From positions 1-53,125 of the forward strand of contig JAZQFS010000129.1 in NCBI GenBank assembly GCA_045539625.1: a stretch of DNA of 53,125 nt, given 5' to 3'. Shown in pieces: positions 42,777 to 51,440 of this stretch. The stretch is from UMGS1387 sp045539625 (lineage in GTDB: Bacteria; Bacillota; Clostridia; Oscillospirales; CAG-382). Within the stretch, counting starts at the first letter, position 1. Every line of letters begins with the position of its first letter. The notes under the pieces were generated by a model. It worked only from the letters and a program-made list of their open reading frames with translations. It did no database searches and was not told the DNA's origin. Both the position numbers and the translations under genes were made by a program.

Positions 42777-43964
42777 ATGTCACAGGAAAAAAGATTTGTT
42801 TATGCAGATAATGCGGCAACCACAGGGGTACATCCCGTGGTGCTTGCAAAAATGATGCCTCTTTTCGGAGAGGTGCTTGGCAATCCTTCAAGCCTTCATC
42901 AGAAGGGCAGAGAAGCCAAAAAGTATATTGACGGTGCACGTGAAAAAATCGGAAATGTTCTTGGCTGCGATGCCAAGGAAATATATTTTACGGGCTGCGG
43001 CTCAGAGTCTGATAACTGGGCAATCAAGGGTGCGGTAAAGGCATACCTTGACAGACACGAGGTGGAAACCTGCCACGTTATCACAACAAAAATCGAGCAC
43101 CATGCAGTGCTTCATACCTGCAAGGCTCTTGAAAAGCAGGGAATAAAGGTAACATACCTTCCCGTTGATGAAAATGCAATGGTAAATCCCGACGATGTTG
43201 TCAAGGCTATCAGGGACGATACGGCACTTGTTGCTGTTATGTATGCAAATAACGAGGTTGGTACTGTTGAGCCTATCAAGGAAATCACAAAGAGAGTCAA
43301 GGAAGTAAATGAAAAGATTTTGGTGTTTACAGATGCAGTTCAGGCTGTAGGACATCTTCCCATTAACGTAAAGGATCTCGGCGTTGATATTCTTGCCTTC
43401 TCAGGTCATAAGTTCAGAGCACCTAAAGGTGTGGGCGGACTTTACATCAAGAGCGGAGTAATTGTCAAAACTCTTATTGAAGGCGGCGGACAGGAAAAGG
43501 GCAAAAGAGGCGGCACGGAAAATATGCCCGGTATTGTGGGTATGGCAGAAGCTCTCGTTATTGCAAATGAAGAAATGCAGGACGATAACGCAAGACTTGC
43601 AATGCTCAGAGATGACCTTATCAGACGTCTTCTTGAGATTCCTCATTCAAGACTTACAGGACACCCCACCAAGAGACTTCCCGGTACTGCAAGCTTTACC
43701 TTCGAGTATATTGAGGGCGAATCTCTCCTTCTTATGCTTGATATGATGGGAATATGTGCTTCAACAGGCTCTGCCTGCTCTTCAAAGTCGCTTGAACCAA
43801 GCCACGTGCTTCTTGCAATGGGGCTTCCCCACGAAATTGCACACGGCTCACTGAGACTTACACTTTCACACGAAACAACTCAAAGCGATGTAGACTACAT
43901 CGTTGAATGTGTAAAGAAGGTAATTGAAAGACTGAGAGAAATTTCACCTCTCGGAAGACAGTAA
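42777..43964 (+). CDS. Cysteine desulfurase, NifS/IscS family
   Basis: 395 residues. PLP lysine Lys212 is in SGHKFRAPKGVGG; the sulfur-carrying Cys334 is in CASTGSACSSKS; GGGQEKGKRGGTENMPGIVG and SLRLTLSHET are class I signatures. It takes sulfur from cysteine and hands it to the scaffold encoded next. It precedes nifU by 23 bp, so this is a two-gene NifSU/IscSU-type Fe-S assembly unit. CAGGAGA is the ribosome binding site. No nitrogenase genes are present, so a housekeeping role is likely. Confidence 0.95.
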   Translation: MSQEKRFVYADNAATTGVHPVVLAKMMPLFGEVLGNPSSLHQKGREAKKYIDGAREKIGNVLGCDAKEIYFTGCGSESDNWAIKGAVKAYLDRHEVETCHVITTKIEHHAVLHTCKALEKQGIKVTYLPVDENAMVNPDDVVKAIRDDTALVAVMYANNEVGTVEPIKEITKRVKEVNEKILVFTDAVQAVGHLPINVKDLGVDILAFSGHKFRAPKGVGGLYIKSGVIVKTLIEGGGQEKGKRGGTENMPGIVGMAEALVIANEEMQDDNARLAMLRDDLIRRLLEIPHSRLTGHPTKRLPGTASFTFEYIEGESLLLMLDMMGICASTGSACSSKSLEPSHVLLAMGLPHEIAHGSLRLTLSHETTQSDVDYIVECVKKVIERLREISPLGRQ

Positions 43965-43987
43965 TTGAAATAACAGGAGATAGAAAT

Positions 43988-44449
43988 ATGTATTCAGAAA
44001 AAGTAATGGACCACTTTACAAACCCCAGAAATGTGGGCGAAATACCTAATGCCGATGCAGTAGGCGAGGTAGGTAATGCAAAGTGCGGCGATATAATGAA
44101 AATTTATATGAAGATTGAGAACGATGTTATTGTTGACATCAAGTTCCAGACCTTCGGCTGTGCAAGTGCTATTGCAACCTCTTCCATGGCAACCGAGCTT
44201 ATAAAGGGCAAGACCGTTGAAGAGGCTCTTGAGCTTTCCAATAAGGCGGTTGTTGAGGCACTTGACGGACTTCCTCCTGCAAAGGTGCATTGCTCCGTTC
44301 TTGCAGAAGAAGCGGTTAAGGCGGCTATCATCAACTACTATAAGAAGATTGGTAAGGACACAACAGAGCTTGAAAAGACCTGCAGCGGCTGCTGTTCAAG
44401 CTGCAGTGCACACGACCACCACCACGATATTCCCGCAGAGGAAGAATAA
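43988..44449 (+). CDS. IscU/NifU-type Fe-S scaffold with Cys/His-rich tail
   Basis: 153 residues. The scaffold cysteines are Cys33 (AKCGD, with the Asp35 that destabilises the cluster), Cys58 (FGCAS) and Cys102 (KVHCSVLAEEAV), in line with IscU. After residue 130 comes a tail not needed for the fold, CSGCCSSCSAHDHHHD, with four Cys and four His that could bind metal. The ribosome binding site is ACAGGAGA. It acts with the upstream desulfurase. Confidence 0.93.
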   Translation: MYSEKVMDHFTNPRNVGEIPNADAVGEVGNAKCGDIMKIYMKIENDVIVDIKFQTFGCASAIATSSMATELIKGKTVEEALELSNKAVVEALDGLPPAKVHCSVLAEEAVKAAIINYYKKIGKDTTELEKTCSGCCSSCSAHDHHHDIPAEEE

Positions 44450-44469
44450 ACCGTTTAAGGAGATTTAAA

Positions 44470-44928
44470 ATGGCAAAGAAAATTTACGTCGGATGCGACC
44501 ATGCGGCACTTCATATGAAAAATGACATTATAGGCTATCTTAATGACAAGGGCTATGAAGTAGAGGATGTGGGACCGTATACTCCGGATAGAGTGGACTA
44601 CCCCGTATACGCCGAAAAGGTTGGTAAGGCAGTTGTTGCCGATAAGGACAGCCTTGGAATTCTCATTTGCGGTACAGGTATCGGAATGAGTATGGCGGCA
44701 AATAAAATCAAGGGCGTAAGAGCTGCGGCTGTAAGCGAGGTTTACTCGGCTATTCTTACAAGACAGCATAACGATGCAAACGTTCTTTGCTTCGGCGCAA
44801 GAGTAATCGGTATTGAGACTGCCAAAATGATTGTTGACGGTTTTCTCGGTGCTGAATATGAAGGAGAAAGACACGCAAAGCGTGTTGGTATGATAGCCTC
44901 TCTTGAAAACGGAGAATCTCTTCAGTAA
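44470..44928 (+). CDS. rpiB: Ribose-5-phosphate isomerase B
   Basis: 152 residues. YVGCDHAALHMKNDI at the start, the catalytic cysteine in LICGTGIGMSMAANK, and TRQHNDANVLCFGARVIG match the RpiB/LacAB family. It interconverts ribose 5-phosphate and ribulose 5-phosphate; an allose-phosphate activity is possible in the family. It follows nifU by 20 bp in the same unit. Confidence 0.95.
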   Translation: MAKKIYVGCDHAALHMKNDIIGYLNDKGYEVEDVGPYTPDRVDYPVYAEKVGKAVVADKDSLGILICGTGIGMSMAANKIKGVRAAAVSEVYSAILTRQHNDANVLCFGARVIGIETAKMIVDGFLGAEYEGERHAKRVGMIASLENGESLQ

Positions 44929-44948
44929 CGCAAAACAGAATAAAACCT

Positions 44949-44970
44949 AAGGCGGACACAGCTCCGCCTT
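44949..44970 (+). terminator. Weak terminator hairpin after rpiB
   Basis: AAGGCGGA (44949-44956) pairs with TCCGCCTT (44963-44970) but is followed by TAAAAA, so read-through into tex is likely; on the other strand the stem would be followed by a T run. Confidence 0.5.
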
Positions 44971-44998
44971 TAAAAATAGCCGAAAGGATAAGACAAAT

Positions 44999-47149
44999 AT
45001 GGAAGCATTTGCAAAAATATTATCAGTAGAGCTTGGCAAGCCCGAGCATTATATACAGAACGTAATCGACCTTCTTGCCGACGGCAATACCATTCCTTTT
45101 ATCGCAAGATACCGTAAGGAAATGCACGGCACCATGGACGATACCACTCTTCGTGCCCTTGAGGACAGACTTAACTATCTTACAAATCTCAATAACCGCA
45201 TGCAGGAGGTCAAGCATTCCATTGAAGAACAGGGAAAACTGACAGAAGAGCTTGCACTTGCAATTGACAACGCAAAGACCTTGGCTGAAGTGGAGGATTT
45301 ATACCGTCCCTATAAGCAAAAGAGAAGAACGAGAGCCACCATTGCAAAGGAAAAGGGACTTGAGCCTTTGGCAAACACAATTTTAGAGCAGAATCCCGAT
45401 ATGCCTGCTTTAAACGAGCTTGCGGCAGAATATATAAATGCCGAGCTTGGTGTTGAAACGGCTGAGGACGCACTTTCGGGTGCTTCCGACATTATTGCCG
45501 AAATGATTTCAGACGATGCCGAAATAAGAAAGCTTCTTAAAAACTCCATTACCGAATTTGGAACAATTTCCTCCAAGGCGGCAAAGGAAGAGGATTCTGT
45601 TTACAGAAATTACTATGAATTTGCTTCTGCAATCAAAAAGGTACAGGGACATCAGATTCTTGCCATGAACAGAGGCGAAAACGAGGAATTTTTAAAGGTA
45701 AGCATTGATTACAGCAAGGATAATGCACTTCAGATTATTTGCTCGCAGATTATTACAGGCAAAAGCCCTGCATTTTCATTCCTTGCGGCAAGTGCAGAGG
45801 ATTCCTATGACAGACTTCTGTTCCCGTCTCTTGAACGTGAAATCAGAAGCGGTCTTTTCGATTTTGCGGCAGAGGGTGCAATAAAGAACTTTGCTTCAAA
45901 CTTAAAGCCTCTCATTATGCAGCCTCCCGTTAAGGGTAAGGTTACTCTCGGCTTTGACCCTGCGTACAGAACAGGCTGTAAGCTGGCGGTTGTTGACGGT
46001 ACGGGCAAGGTGCTTGACACGGGTGTAATTTACCCCACACCTCCTCATAATAAGATTGAGGAATCCAAAAAGGTGCTGAAACAGCTTATAAAAAAATACA
46101 ATATTGAAAACATTTCCATCGGTAACGGTACGGCTTCCCGTGAGTCTGAAAACTTTGTTGCGGAATTGCTGTCTGAGATCGGCGGCAATGTGAAGTACAT
46201 CGTTGTAAATGAGGCGGGTGCGTCAGTGTATTCGGCATCCGAGCTCGGTGCAAAGGAATTTCCCGAATTTGACGTTTCACTTCGTTCTGCGGTATCCATC
46301 GCAAGAAGACTTCAGGATCCCCTTGCAGAGCTTGTTAAGATTGATCCCAAGTCCATAGGTGTAGGTCAGTATCAGCACGATATGCCTCAGAAGAGACTTG
46401 GCGAAACCCTTGAAGGTGTTGTTGAAGACTGCGTAAATGCGGTTGGTATCGACCTTAATACTGCATCGCCCTCACTTCTTTCCTATGCGGCAGGCTTAAA
46501 CAGTGCTGTTGCACAGAATGTTGTCACCTACAGAGAAGAAAATGGAAGCTACACCGACAGAAAGCAGCTTCTTAAGGTGCCAAAGCTGGGCAAAAAGGCG
46601 TTTGAGCAGTGTGCAGGTTTTCTCAGAGTTCCCGAAAGCAACAATCCTCTTGACAATACAGGCGTTCACCCCGAAAGCTACGGTGCGGCAGAAAAGCTTA
46701 TTGAAATTTTGGGCTGTGATGCTTCACTTGTAAAGAACGGCAAGGGAATTGATGATATTGAGGCAAAGCTTAATGAATACGGCAAAGCAAAGGCGGCTGA
46801 GGAGTGCGGAGTTGGTATTCCCACTCTGACAGATATTGCAAAAGAGCTTGCAAAGCCCGGACGTGACATTCGTGATGATTTGCCTTCGCCTATTATGAGA
46901 AGTGCGGCAATGGAAATAAGCGACCTAGTACCGGGCATGGAAATTATGGGTACGGTACGAAACGTAATAGACTTTGGTGCATTTGTTGACATCGGCGTTC
47001 ATCAGGACGGACTTGTGCATATTTCCCAGATTTGCTCAAAATTTATTAAGCACCCAAGCGAGGTGCTGTCTGTGGGCGACATTGTCAAGGTTAAAGTCCT
47101 TGAAGCCGATGCCCAGAAAAAACGAATTTCCCTTACAATGAAGTTTTAA
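44999..47149 (+). CDS. tex: Tex-family RNA-binding transcription accessory protein
   Basis: 716 residues. N-terminal helical Tex domain (IPFIARYRKEMHGTMDD); YqgF/RNase H-like fold (GKVTLGFDPAYRTGCKLAVV, about 315-450); helix-hairpin-helix region (GIDLNTASPSLLSYAAGLN, PKLGKKAFEQCAGFLRV); C-terminal S1 domain (GTVRNVIDFGAFVDIGVHQD). Tex binds single-stranded RNA and is an accessory transcription factor. The preceding ribosome binding site (GAAAGGA) is moderate. Confidence 0.95.
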   Translation: MEAFAKILSVELGKPEHYIQNVIDLLADGNTIPFIARYRKEMHGTMDDTTLRALEDRLNYLTNLNNRMQEVKHSIEEQGKLTEELALAIDNAKTLAEVEDLYRPYKQKRRTRATIAKEKGLEPLANTILEQNPDMPALNELAAEYINAELGVETAEDALSGASDIIAEMISDDAEIRKLLKNSITEFGTISSKAAKEEDSVYRNYYEFASAIKKVQGHQILAMNRGENEEFLKVSIDYSKDNALQIICSQIITGKSPAFSFLAASAEDSYDRLLFPSLEREIRSGLFDFAAEGAIKNFASNLKPLIMQPPVKGKVTLGFDPAYRTGCKLAVVDGTGKVLDTGVIYPTPPHNKIEESKKVLKQLIKKYNIENISIGNGTASRESENFVAELLSEIGGNVKYIVVNEAGASVYSASELGAKEFPEFDVSLRSAVSIARRLQDPLAELVKIDPKSIGVGQYQHDMPQKRLGETLEGVVEDCVNAVGIDLNTASPSLLSYAAGLNSAVAQNVVTYREENGSYTDRKQLLKVPKLGKKAFEQCAGFLRVPESNNPLDNTGVHPESYGAAEKLIEILGCDASLVKNGKGIDDIEAKLNEYGKAKAAEECGVGIPTLTDIAKELAKPGRDIRDDLPSPIMRSAAMEISDLVPGMEIMGTVRNVIDFGAFVDIGVHQDGLVHISQICSKFIKHPSEVLSVGDIVKVKVLEADAQKKRISLTMKF

Positions 47150-47182
47150 CTTACTTTCTCTTTGATAAAAAGAGAAAGTAAG
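47150..47182 (+). repeat. 14-bp perfect inverted repeat after tex
   Basis: CTTACTTTCTCTTT (47150-47163) and AAAGAGAAAGTAAG (47169-47182) pair perfectly around GATAA. It touches the tex stop codon. No T run follows, so it is not a usual terminator; it may be a short repetitive palindrome. Confidence 0.6.
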
Positions 47183-47246
47183 CAAAGAGAAAAGAATGCC
47201 GCAGGCAACCTTGGCGGAAAGCAGTTAATTTGTTCCCGTAAAGGTC

Positions 47247-47275
47247 GTCATTGCACCAAACAACGGTGCAATGAC
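47247..47275 (+). repeat. 11-bp perfect inverted repeat upstream of the HAD gene
   Basis: GTCATTGCACC (47247-47257) and GGTGCAATGAC (47265-47275) pair perfectly around AAACAAC. A T run (CTTTTTGG) begins 13 nt later. The whole 179-nt gap from tex holds only these two palindromes and a ribosome binding site. Confidence 0.55.
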
Positions 47276-47328
47276 TGCGTACGTTCTTTTTGGATTGATG
47301 TGAAACAAACGGAGAAAGAGATTTCAAT

Positions 47329-47913
47329 ATGAATGTTTTTGATTTCGACAAGACGATTTTTCACGGTGACAGTACCGCAAAATTTTATAAGTACTGTATA
47401 AGAAAATATCCGAAAACCTTGAAGCATCTGCCGTCAATGGTATGTGCTTTTGCGGGCTACTATGTATTCAGGCTGGGCACAAAAACTCAGTGCAAGGAAA
47501 TTTTTTACCGCTTCCTTCGTGAAATACCCGATGTAGACAAGGCGGTAGAGGACTTCTGGCAAAAGAACGGCGACGGCATCTTTGATTGGTACAAAAATGT
47601 GCACAAGGACACGGATATAGTAATTTCCGCAAGCCCCGAATTTTTGCTTGAAGGCATTTGCAAAAAGCTGAATGTGGCAAAAATGATGGCTTCACGTGTG
47701 GATAAAAACACGGGCAAATATGTTGGAGAAAATTGTCACGGCGAAGAAAAGGTAAGGCGTTTTTACGAATATCTTCCCGACGGTGAAATTGATGAATTTT
47801 ACTCAGATTCGGTGTCAGACCTGCCGTTGGCAAAGCTTGCGAAAAAAGCGTTTGTAATTACTCCAAAAGGGAAAATTAAGGATTGGGAGAGCATTTTCCC
47901 GAATACACTTTAG
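47329..47913 (+). CDS. HAD-superfamily phosphatase (SerB-like, subfamily IB)
   Basis: 194 residues. Motif I FDFDKT gives the nucleophile Asp5 and acid/base Asp7. Motif II is ISAS, motif III Lys is in GEEKVRRF, and motif IV DSVSDLPL supplies the Mg ligands. The helical C1 cap lies between motifs I and II. It resembles phosphoserine phosphatase and small IB phosphatases; the substrate is not determined. AAGAG precedes the ATG. Confidence 0.88.
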   Translation: MNVFDFDKTIFHGDSTAKFYKYCIRKYPKTLKHLPSMVCAFAGYYVFRLGTKTQCKEIFYRFLREIPDVDKAVEDFWQKNGDGIFDWYKNVHKDTDIVISASPEFLLEGICKKLNVAKMMASRVDKNTGKYVGENCHGEEKVRRFYEYLPDGEIDEFYSDSVSDLPLAKLAKKAFVITPKGKIKDWESIFPNTL

Positions 47914-47928
47914 AAAGAGGTAAAGATT

Positions 47929-48750
47929 ATGAAACTCAGTATGTGGAGCAGCTATTATGTTGATTTATCACCCGAAGACGCCATTCTTGAGCTTGCAAAG
48001 CACAATATTCATTACACGGAGCTTTCCGACGAGCATGCTGCCGTGCTTATGGAAAGAGGAAAGCCTTGCGAGGTGGGAAAAGCTTTCGGTGAATTTGCAA
48101 GACAAAACGGCGTTGAGATTTTGCAGGGACATCTGTGGCTGAGAGTTGCACTTTGCACAGATACGGATAATACCGTGAAAATTCTTTGTGACTGGCTTGA
48201 TTTGTTTGACAGCATCGGCATAAAGAACGCAGTTCTTCATTGCGACAGAGTGAGAAACAATCCCGAGCTTTCTCCCGAAGCAAGAGTTGAAGAAAATGTC
48301 AAGGTGCTTAAAAGACTCACCTCTCATATTGAAGGCAGACAAATAAATATTGCTCTTGAAAACCTCACAGCTCCCGGTCTTTGCAGCAGTGCGGAAGAGC
48401 TGATACATATAATTGAAAAGGTTGGCGGCAAGAACCTTTCAATTTGCCTTGATACAGGACATCTTCATCTGTGCGAGGTGCGTGACCAGATGCACTTTAT
48501 CCGCACGGCAGGAAAGTATCTGCAGGCACTTCACCTTGCCGATAACGACAGATCAACAGACCAGCATCTCTTACCCTTCGGCAAGGGAACGGTTGACTTT
48601 TTCGGTGTATTCAAGACACTTAAGGAAATAGGCTATGACGGACTTTACAACTTTGAAGTCCCCTTTGAAAGAGAGGCACCTGTTGAAGTGAGAGGGTATA
48701 AGCTTGACTATCTTTCCAAGTGTTTTGACTATCTCGTTAATAATTCGTAA
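47929..48750 (+). CDS. Sugar phosphate isomerase/epimerase-type TIM-barrel protein
   Basis: 273 residues of the xylose isomerase-like/AP endonuclease 2 superfamily. Metal-binding positions are seen in NIALENLTAPG (Glu), ICLDTGHLHL (Asp, His), LHLADND (His) and NFEVPFE (Glu). Likely acts on a sugar or polyol, but the sequence does not fix the substrate. It follows the HAD gene by 15 bp with AAAGAGGT upstream, so the two are one unit. Confidence 0.88.
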   Translation: MKLSMWSSYYVDLSPEDAILELAKHNIHYTELSDEHAAVLMERGKPCEVGKAFGEFARQNGVEILQGHLWLRVALCTDTDNTVKILCDWLDLFDSIGIKNAVLHCDRVRNNPELSPEARVEENVKVLKRLTSHIEGRQINIALENLTAPGLCSSAEELIHIIEKVGGKNLSICLDTGHLHLCEVRDQMHFIRTAGKYLQALHLADNDRSTDQHLLPFGKGTVDFFGVFKTLKEIGYDGLYNFEVPFEREAPVEVRGYKLDYLSKCFDYLVNNS

Positions 48751-48783
48751 AAAAGCAAAGAAATAAATTTAAATTAGTATACG

Positions 48784-48818
48784 GCGGTGTTGTAAAAGCA
48801 GCACCGCTGTGTTATACT
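48784..48818 (+). promoter_or_regulatory. Promoter with an overlapping inverted repeat
   Basis: TTGTAA at 48790-48795 and TATACT at 48813-48818, 17 bp apart. The inverted repeat GCGGTGTTG (48784-48792)/CAGCACCGC (48799-48807) covers the -35, so it is a candidate operator; it could also be a leftover terminator stem for the epimerase gene, although no T run follows. Confidence 0.6.
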
Positions 48819-48856
48819 CAAATAACAAAGAAACTTTAGCAAAACGAGGTATTCCC

Positions 48857-50521
48857 GTGAAAAACGATAACAGAAACGCAAAGCTTAAGGCAATGAACAA
48901 AAAGGATGCCTACAATGTAATGAAGGTGTCTTTTCTTGCATTTCTGTGCATTTGCGTAATTGCATGCCTTCTTGTGATGCAAATTTTTACATACAGAAAA
49001 ATGATGTCAAAGCAGGTTCTCGGAGAGACGGCAAATCAGCGTGCAGATGTGCTGGAGGATTTTCTTAATGCCACACTTGATAAGCTTGCAGATCTGAAGC
49101 AGGAAGCCGAATATGCTGTTGAGAGGCTGTCACGGGAGGCGGAAAAGGGCGTTTTTGGCAAAATCGAGCTGAAAAAGGCGTCGGAGGTATTTGACAATGT
49201 GTCCGAAATGCCTTTAAGCGGAATGTTCACCGACGGCGATGTGCTGAAAATGTACATTTTTGCAGACGAGCAGAATATTATCCTTGCGGAAATCAGCTCA
49301 AAAAGTCTCAGTGATGCTGCGGCACTTTCCAACGCCTTCGGTAACACTGCCGAGCACATTATTTTTGATTCGTCCAGCGGAGAAATAATTGTAAATACGG
49401 CAGAAAAATACGGCTTTGACGGTCAGAGCATAGGCTTTCTCAAGGACTATTCCTTTGCAGACGGCTACAGTGCCAACGAAATGTTTTCGGATATTCAGAA
49501 AAAACTGTCGGGCTATACCGAAATAACGGGCAAGAACAAGCAGAGCTTTTCCTTTGTTTACGAGCCCATAGGCGACGACGGCTGGTACCTTATGCAGCTG
49601 CTGCCCACAGGCTCTCTGGGAAAAAGCATTTCGCAGATTACAAAGCTGTTCTTTGCAGGCATTGCGGTGCTGGTTATGGGAGCGCTTGTATTTACGGTGT
49701 GGACCTGTCTTGTGGCAAGAAGAATATCAAGCGAAAAGTCCGCCGAAGGCTATAACAGCAGCATTATGAAGCAGCTTTTGATTCAGGTTTCCGAAAGCAG
49801 TCATGCGGATATGTTTGTGTATTACAGTGACGCTGATGAAATAAGAATTTTCAGGGACAGAGAGGGAATACACAAGGACGGACTTAACAAAAGCGGTGCC
49901 GTTGAATATCTTGCCGATTACTACGGTCTTTCCGAACAGGATGCCAGAAGGCTGAAAAATGCCCTTGCAATTACAGGCGCACAAAAAGAGATGAAGCTTG
50001 ATCTTGTCTCGGTACGTGACGGCAGAGAAACATCTGTTGAAATCACCCTTTGCCGTGTGAAAGGTGCTAAAGATTCAAAGGGCGCAATTGTGTGTACGGT
50101 GGCAGAGGGCTTGAACAGCGATGCATCCGAGGAGGCGGCTGTGCGTGATGAGGTCATATACAACACAACAGGCGTCGAGCTTCTTCTTGAAAGAAATAGG
50201 TGGCGTTTTCTGTGGAATAACGAAAAGTGCTTTGACAAGCTTGGCACAAATGATTTCAGAACAAACTATGACGCCGACCTTGAGCAGAATATTGCACCTT
50301 TTGTTATGTCCCGTGACAGACAGGCATTTGTGCGTACCCTTTCAAGACTGAGGCTGCTTGAAAATTTCAGAAACGGAAATAACGATATATGTGTCAAGTA
50401 TAAAATCAACACAGGCGACGGCGTGTATGAACAGAGAATACTTGATGTGCATATGTTCAGAGACAACAAAACCGATGAAATAAAAGCCAATCTTTATGCA
50501 AGACATATTGCAGGCTGTTGA
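48857..50521 (+). CDS. Membrane sensor-like protein with Cache-type domain and no recognised output domain
   Basis: 554 residues from GTG at 48857 (GAGGT 7 bp upstream); an ATG at 48809 lies inside the promoter and is rejected. TM1 at about 25-52 (VSFLAFLCICVIACLLVM), an extracytoplasmic region of about 215 residues like a double-Cache domain with a coiled start, TM2 at about 265-290, then about 260 cytoplasmic residues resembling two PAS-like folds (MFVYYSDADEIRIFRD; RNRWRFLWNNEKCF). The protein stops where such proteins normally continue into a GGDEF, kinase or methyl-accepting domain. Signal and partner unknown. Confidence 0.7.
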   Translation: MKNDNRNAKLKAMNKKDAYNVMKVSFLAFLCICVIACLLVMQIFTYRKMMSKQVLGETANQRADVLEDFLNATLDKLADLKQEAEYAVERLSREAEKGVFGKIELKKASEVFDNVSEMPLSGMFTDGDVLKMYIFADEQNIILAEISSKSLSDAAALSNAFGNTAEHIIFDSSSGEIIVNTAEKYGFDGQSIGFLKDYSFADGYSANEMFSDIQKKLSGYTEITGKNKQSFSFVYEPIGDDGWYLMQLLPTGSLGKSISQITKLFFAGIAVLVMGALVFTVWTCLVARRISSEKSAEGYNSSIMKQLLIQVSESSHADMFVYYSDADEIRIFRDREGIHKDGLNKSGAVEYLADYYGLSEQDARRLKNALAITGAQKEMKLDLVSVRDGRETSVEITLCRVKGAKDSKGAIVCTVAEGLNSDASEEAAVRDEVIYNTTGVELLLERNRWRFLWNNEKCFDKLGTNDFRTNYDADLEQNIAPFVMSRDRQAFVRTLSRLRLLENFRNGNNDICVKYKINTGDGVYEQRILDVHMFRDNKTDEIKANLYARHIAGC

Positions 50522-50549
50522 CACAAAACCAAAACGGAGCGTGAACTCA

Positions 50550-51263
50550 TTGGAAAAGAAACCTAATGCAGAATTTGACTACCGCATAGACCACAGAAAG
50601 CGGCTGCGTAACAGATATGAAATTAACGGAGCAGACACCTTTACGGAATGTGAGATGCTTGAAATGCTGTTGTTTTATGCCATTCCCCGAAAGGATACGA
50701 AGCCGCTGGCACATCAGCTGTTAAGACATTTCGGGAGCATTAAAAACGTAATAGGAGCTTCTGAGGAACAGCTTGCCGAGGCGGGAGCAACAAAATCTGT
50801 GTCATTTTATCTGAGATTTATAAATGATGTTGAAAATCTGCTTTCACGTCTCAAGGACGAAAGAGACGTGTTTGACGATTATGACAGTATAGGCAGATAT
50901 GCCTGTGCCGCCTTAAAAAACTGCGAGACAGAAACACTGTTTATGATTATGCTTGATAAACGGAACAGGCTTATAGGCGAAGCGTATCTGGGCACAGGAG
51001 ATTTTCAAAATGTAAGGGTGGATTACCGTAAGCTCACCGAGCTGTGCCTTACAAGAAAGGCGGCAAAGGTGGCGGTGGCACATAATCACCCGTCGGGCAT
51101 TCTTGACAGCACTCTGGAAGACGTAATGGCAACACGTCAGCTTGAAAACCTGCTTGACAGCATAGGCGTTGAGCTGTACGAACACTTTGTGGTAAACGGC
51201 AAGAACTACGCGGGTATAAATAAAATGAGGCAGGACGCCGTAGACGGTATTGACGAATTCTAA
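50550..51263 (+). CDS. radC: RadC-family JAB/MPN domain protein
   Basis: 237 residues from TTG at 50550, which has GGAG 10 bp upstream and starts just before the family's DHRKRLRNRY motif. A GTG at 50541 is too close to that site. An ATG at 50496 would overlap the upstream gene and add 18 residues; it is the main alternative. N-terminal helix-hairpin-helix region (ECEMLEMLLFYAI), then the JAMM metal site HNHPSG with Asp ten residues on (VAHNHPSGILDSTLEDVMAT). The true role of RadC is unclear despite the DNA-repair name. It is coupled to the sensor-like gene. Confidence 0.85.
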   Translation: MEKKPNAEFDYRIDHRKRLRNRYEINGADTFTECEMLEMLLFYAIPRKDTKPLAHQLLRHFGSIKNVIGASEEQLAEAGATKSVSFYLRFINDVENLLSRLKDERDVFDDYDSIGRYACAALKNCETETLFMIMLDKRNRLIGEAYLGTGDFQNVRVDYRKLTELCLTRKAAKVAVAHNHPSGILDSTLEDVMATRQLENLLDSIGVELYEHFVVNGKNYAGINKMRQDAVDGIDEF

Positions 51264-51369
51264 AGTGTGAAAAAACAACAAAAAGAAAAAGCCATACGCC
51301 CAAAAAATCCTTTTAGCTTTTGTACAAAATTAACAAAAATGGGTGGCTAATATTTGTATCATATGAGTA

Positions 51370-51398
51370 TTGTATTTTTGCCGTGAAAGTAGTAAAAT
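51370..51398 (+). promoter_or_regulatory. Sigma-A promoter of the BMP lipoprotein gene
   Basis: TTGTAT at 51370-51375 and TAAAAT at 51393-51398, 17 bp apart. Confidence 0.65.
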
Positions 51399-51440
51399 AT
51401 ACGTGGCAAAAGTCCAAAAAATAAAATGGAGGAATTTAAA

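Noticed and set aside
42777..44449. Nitrogen fixation locus
   Set aside because: The NifS/NifU-like pair is alone; no nifHDK or related genes. Such pairs serve general Fe-S assembly in Clostridia.
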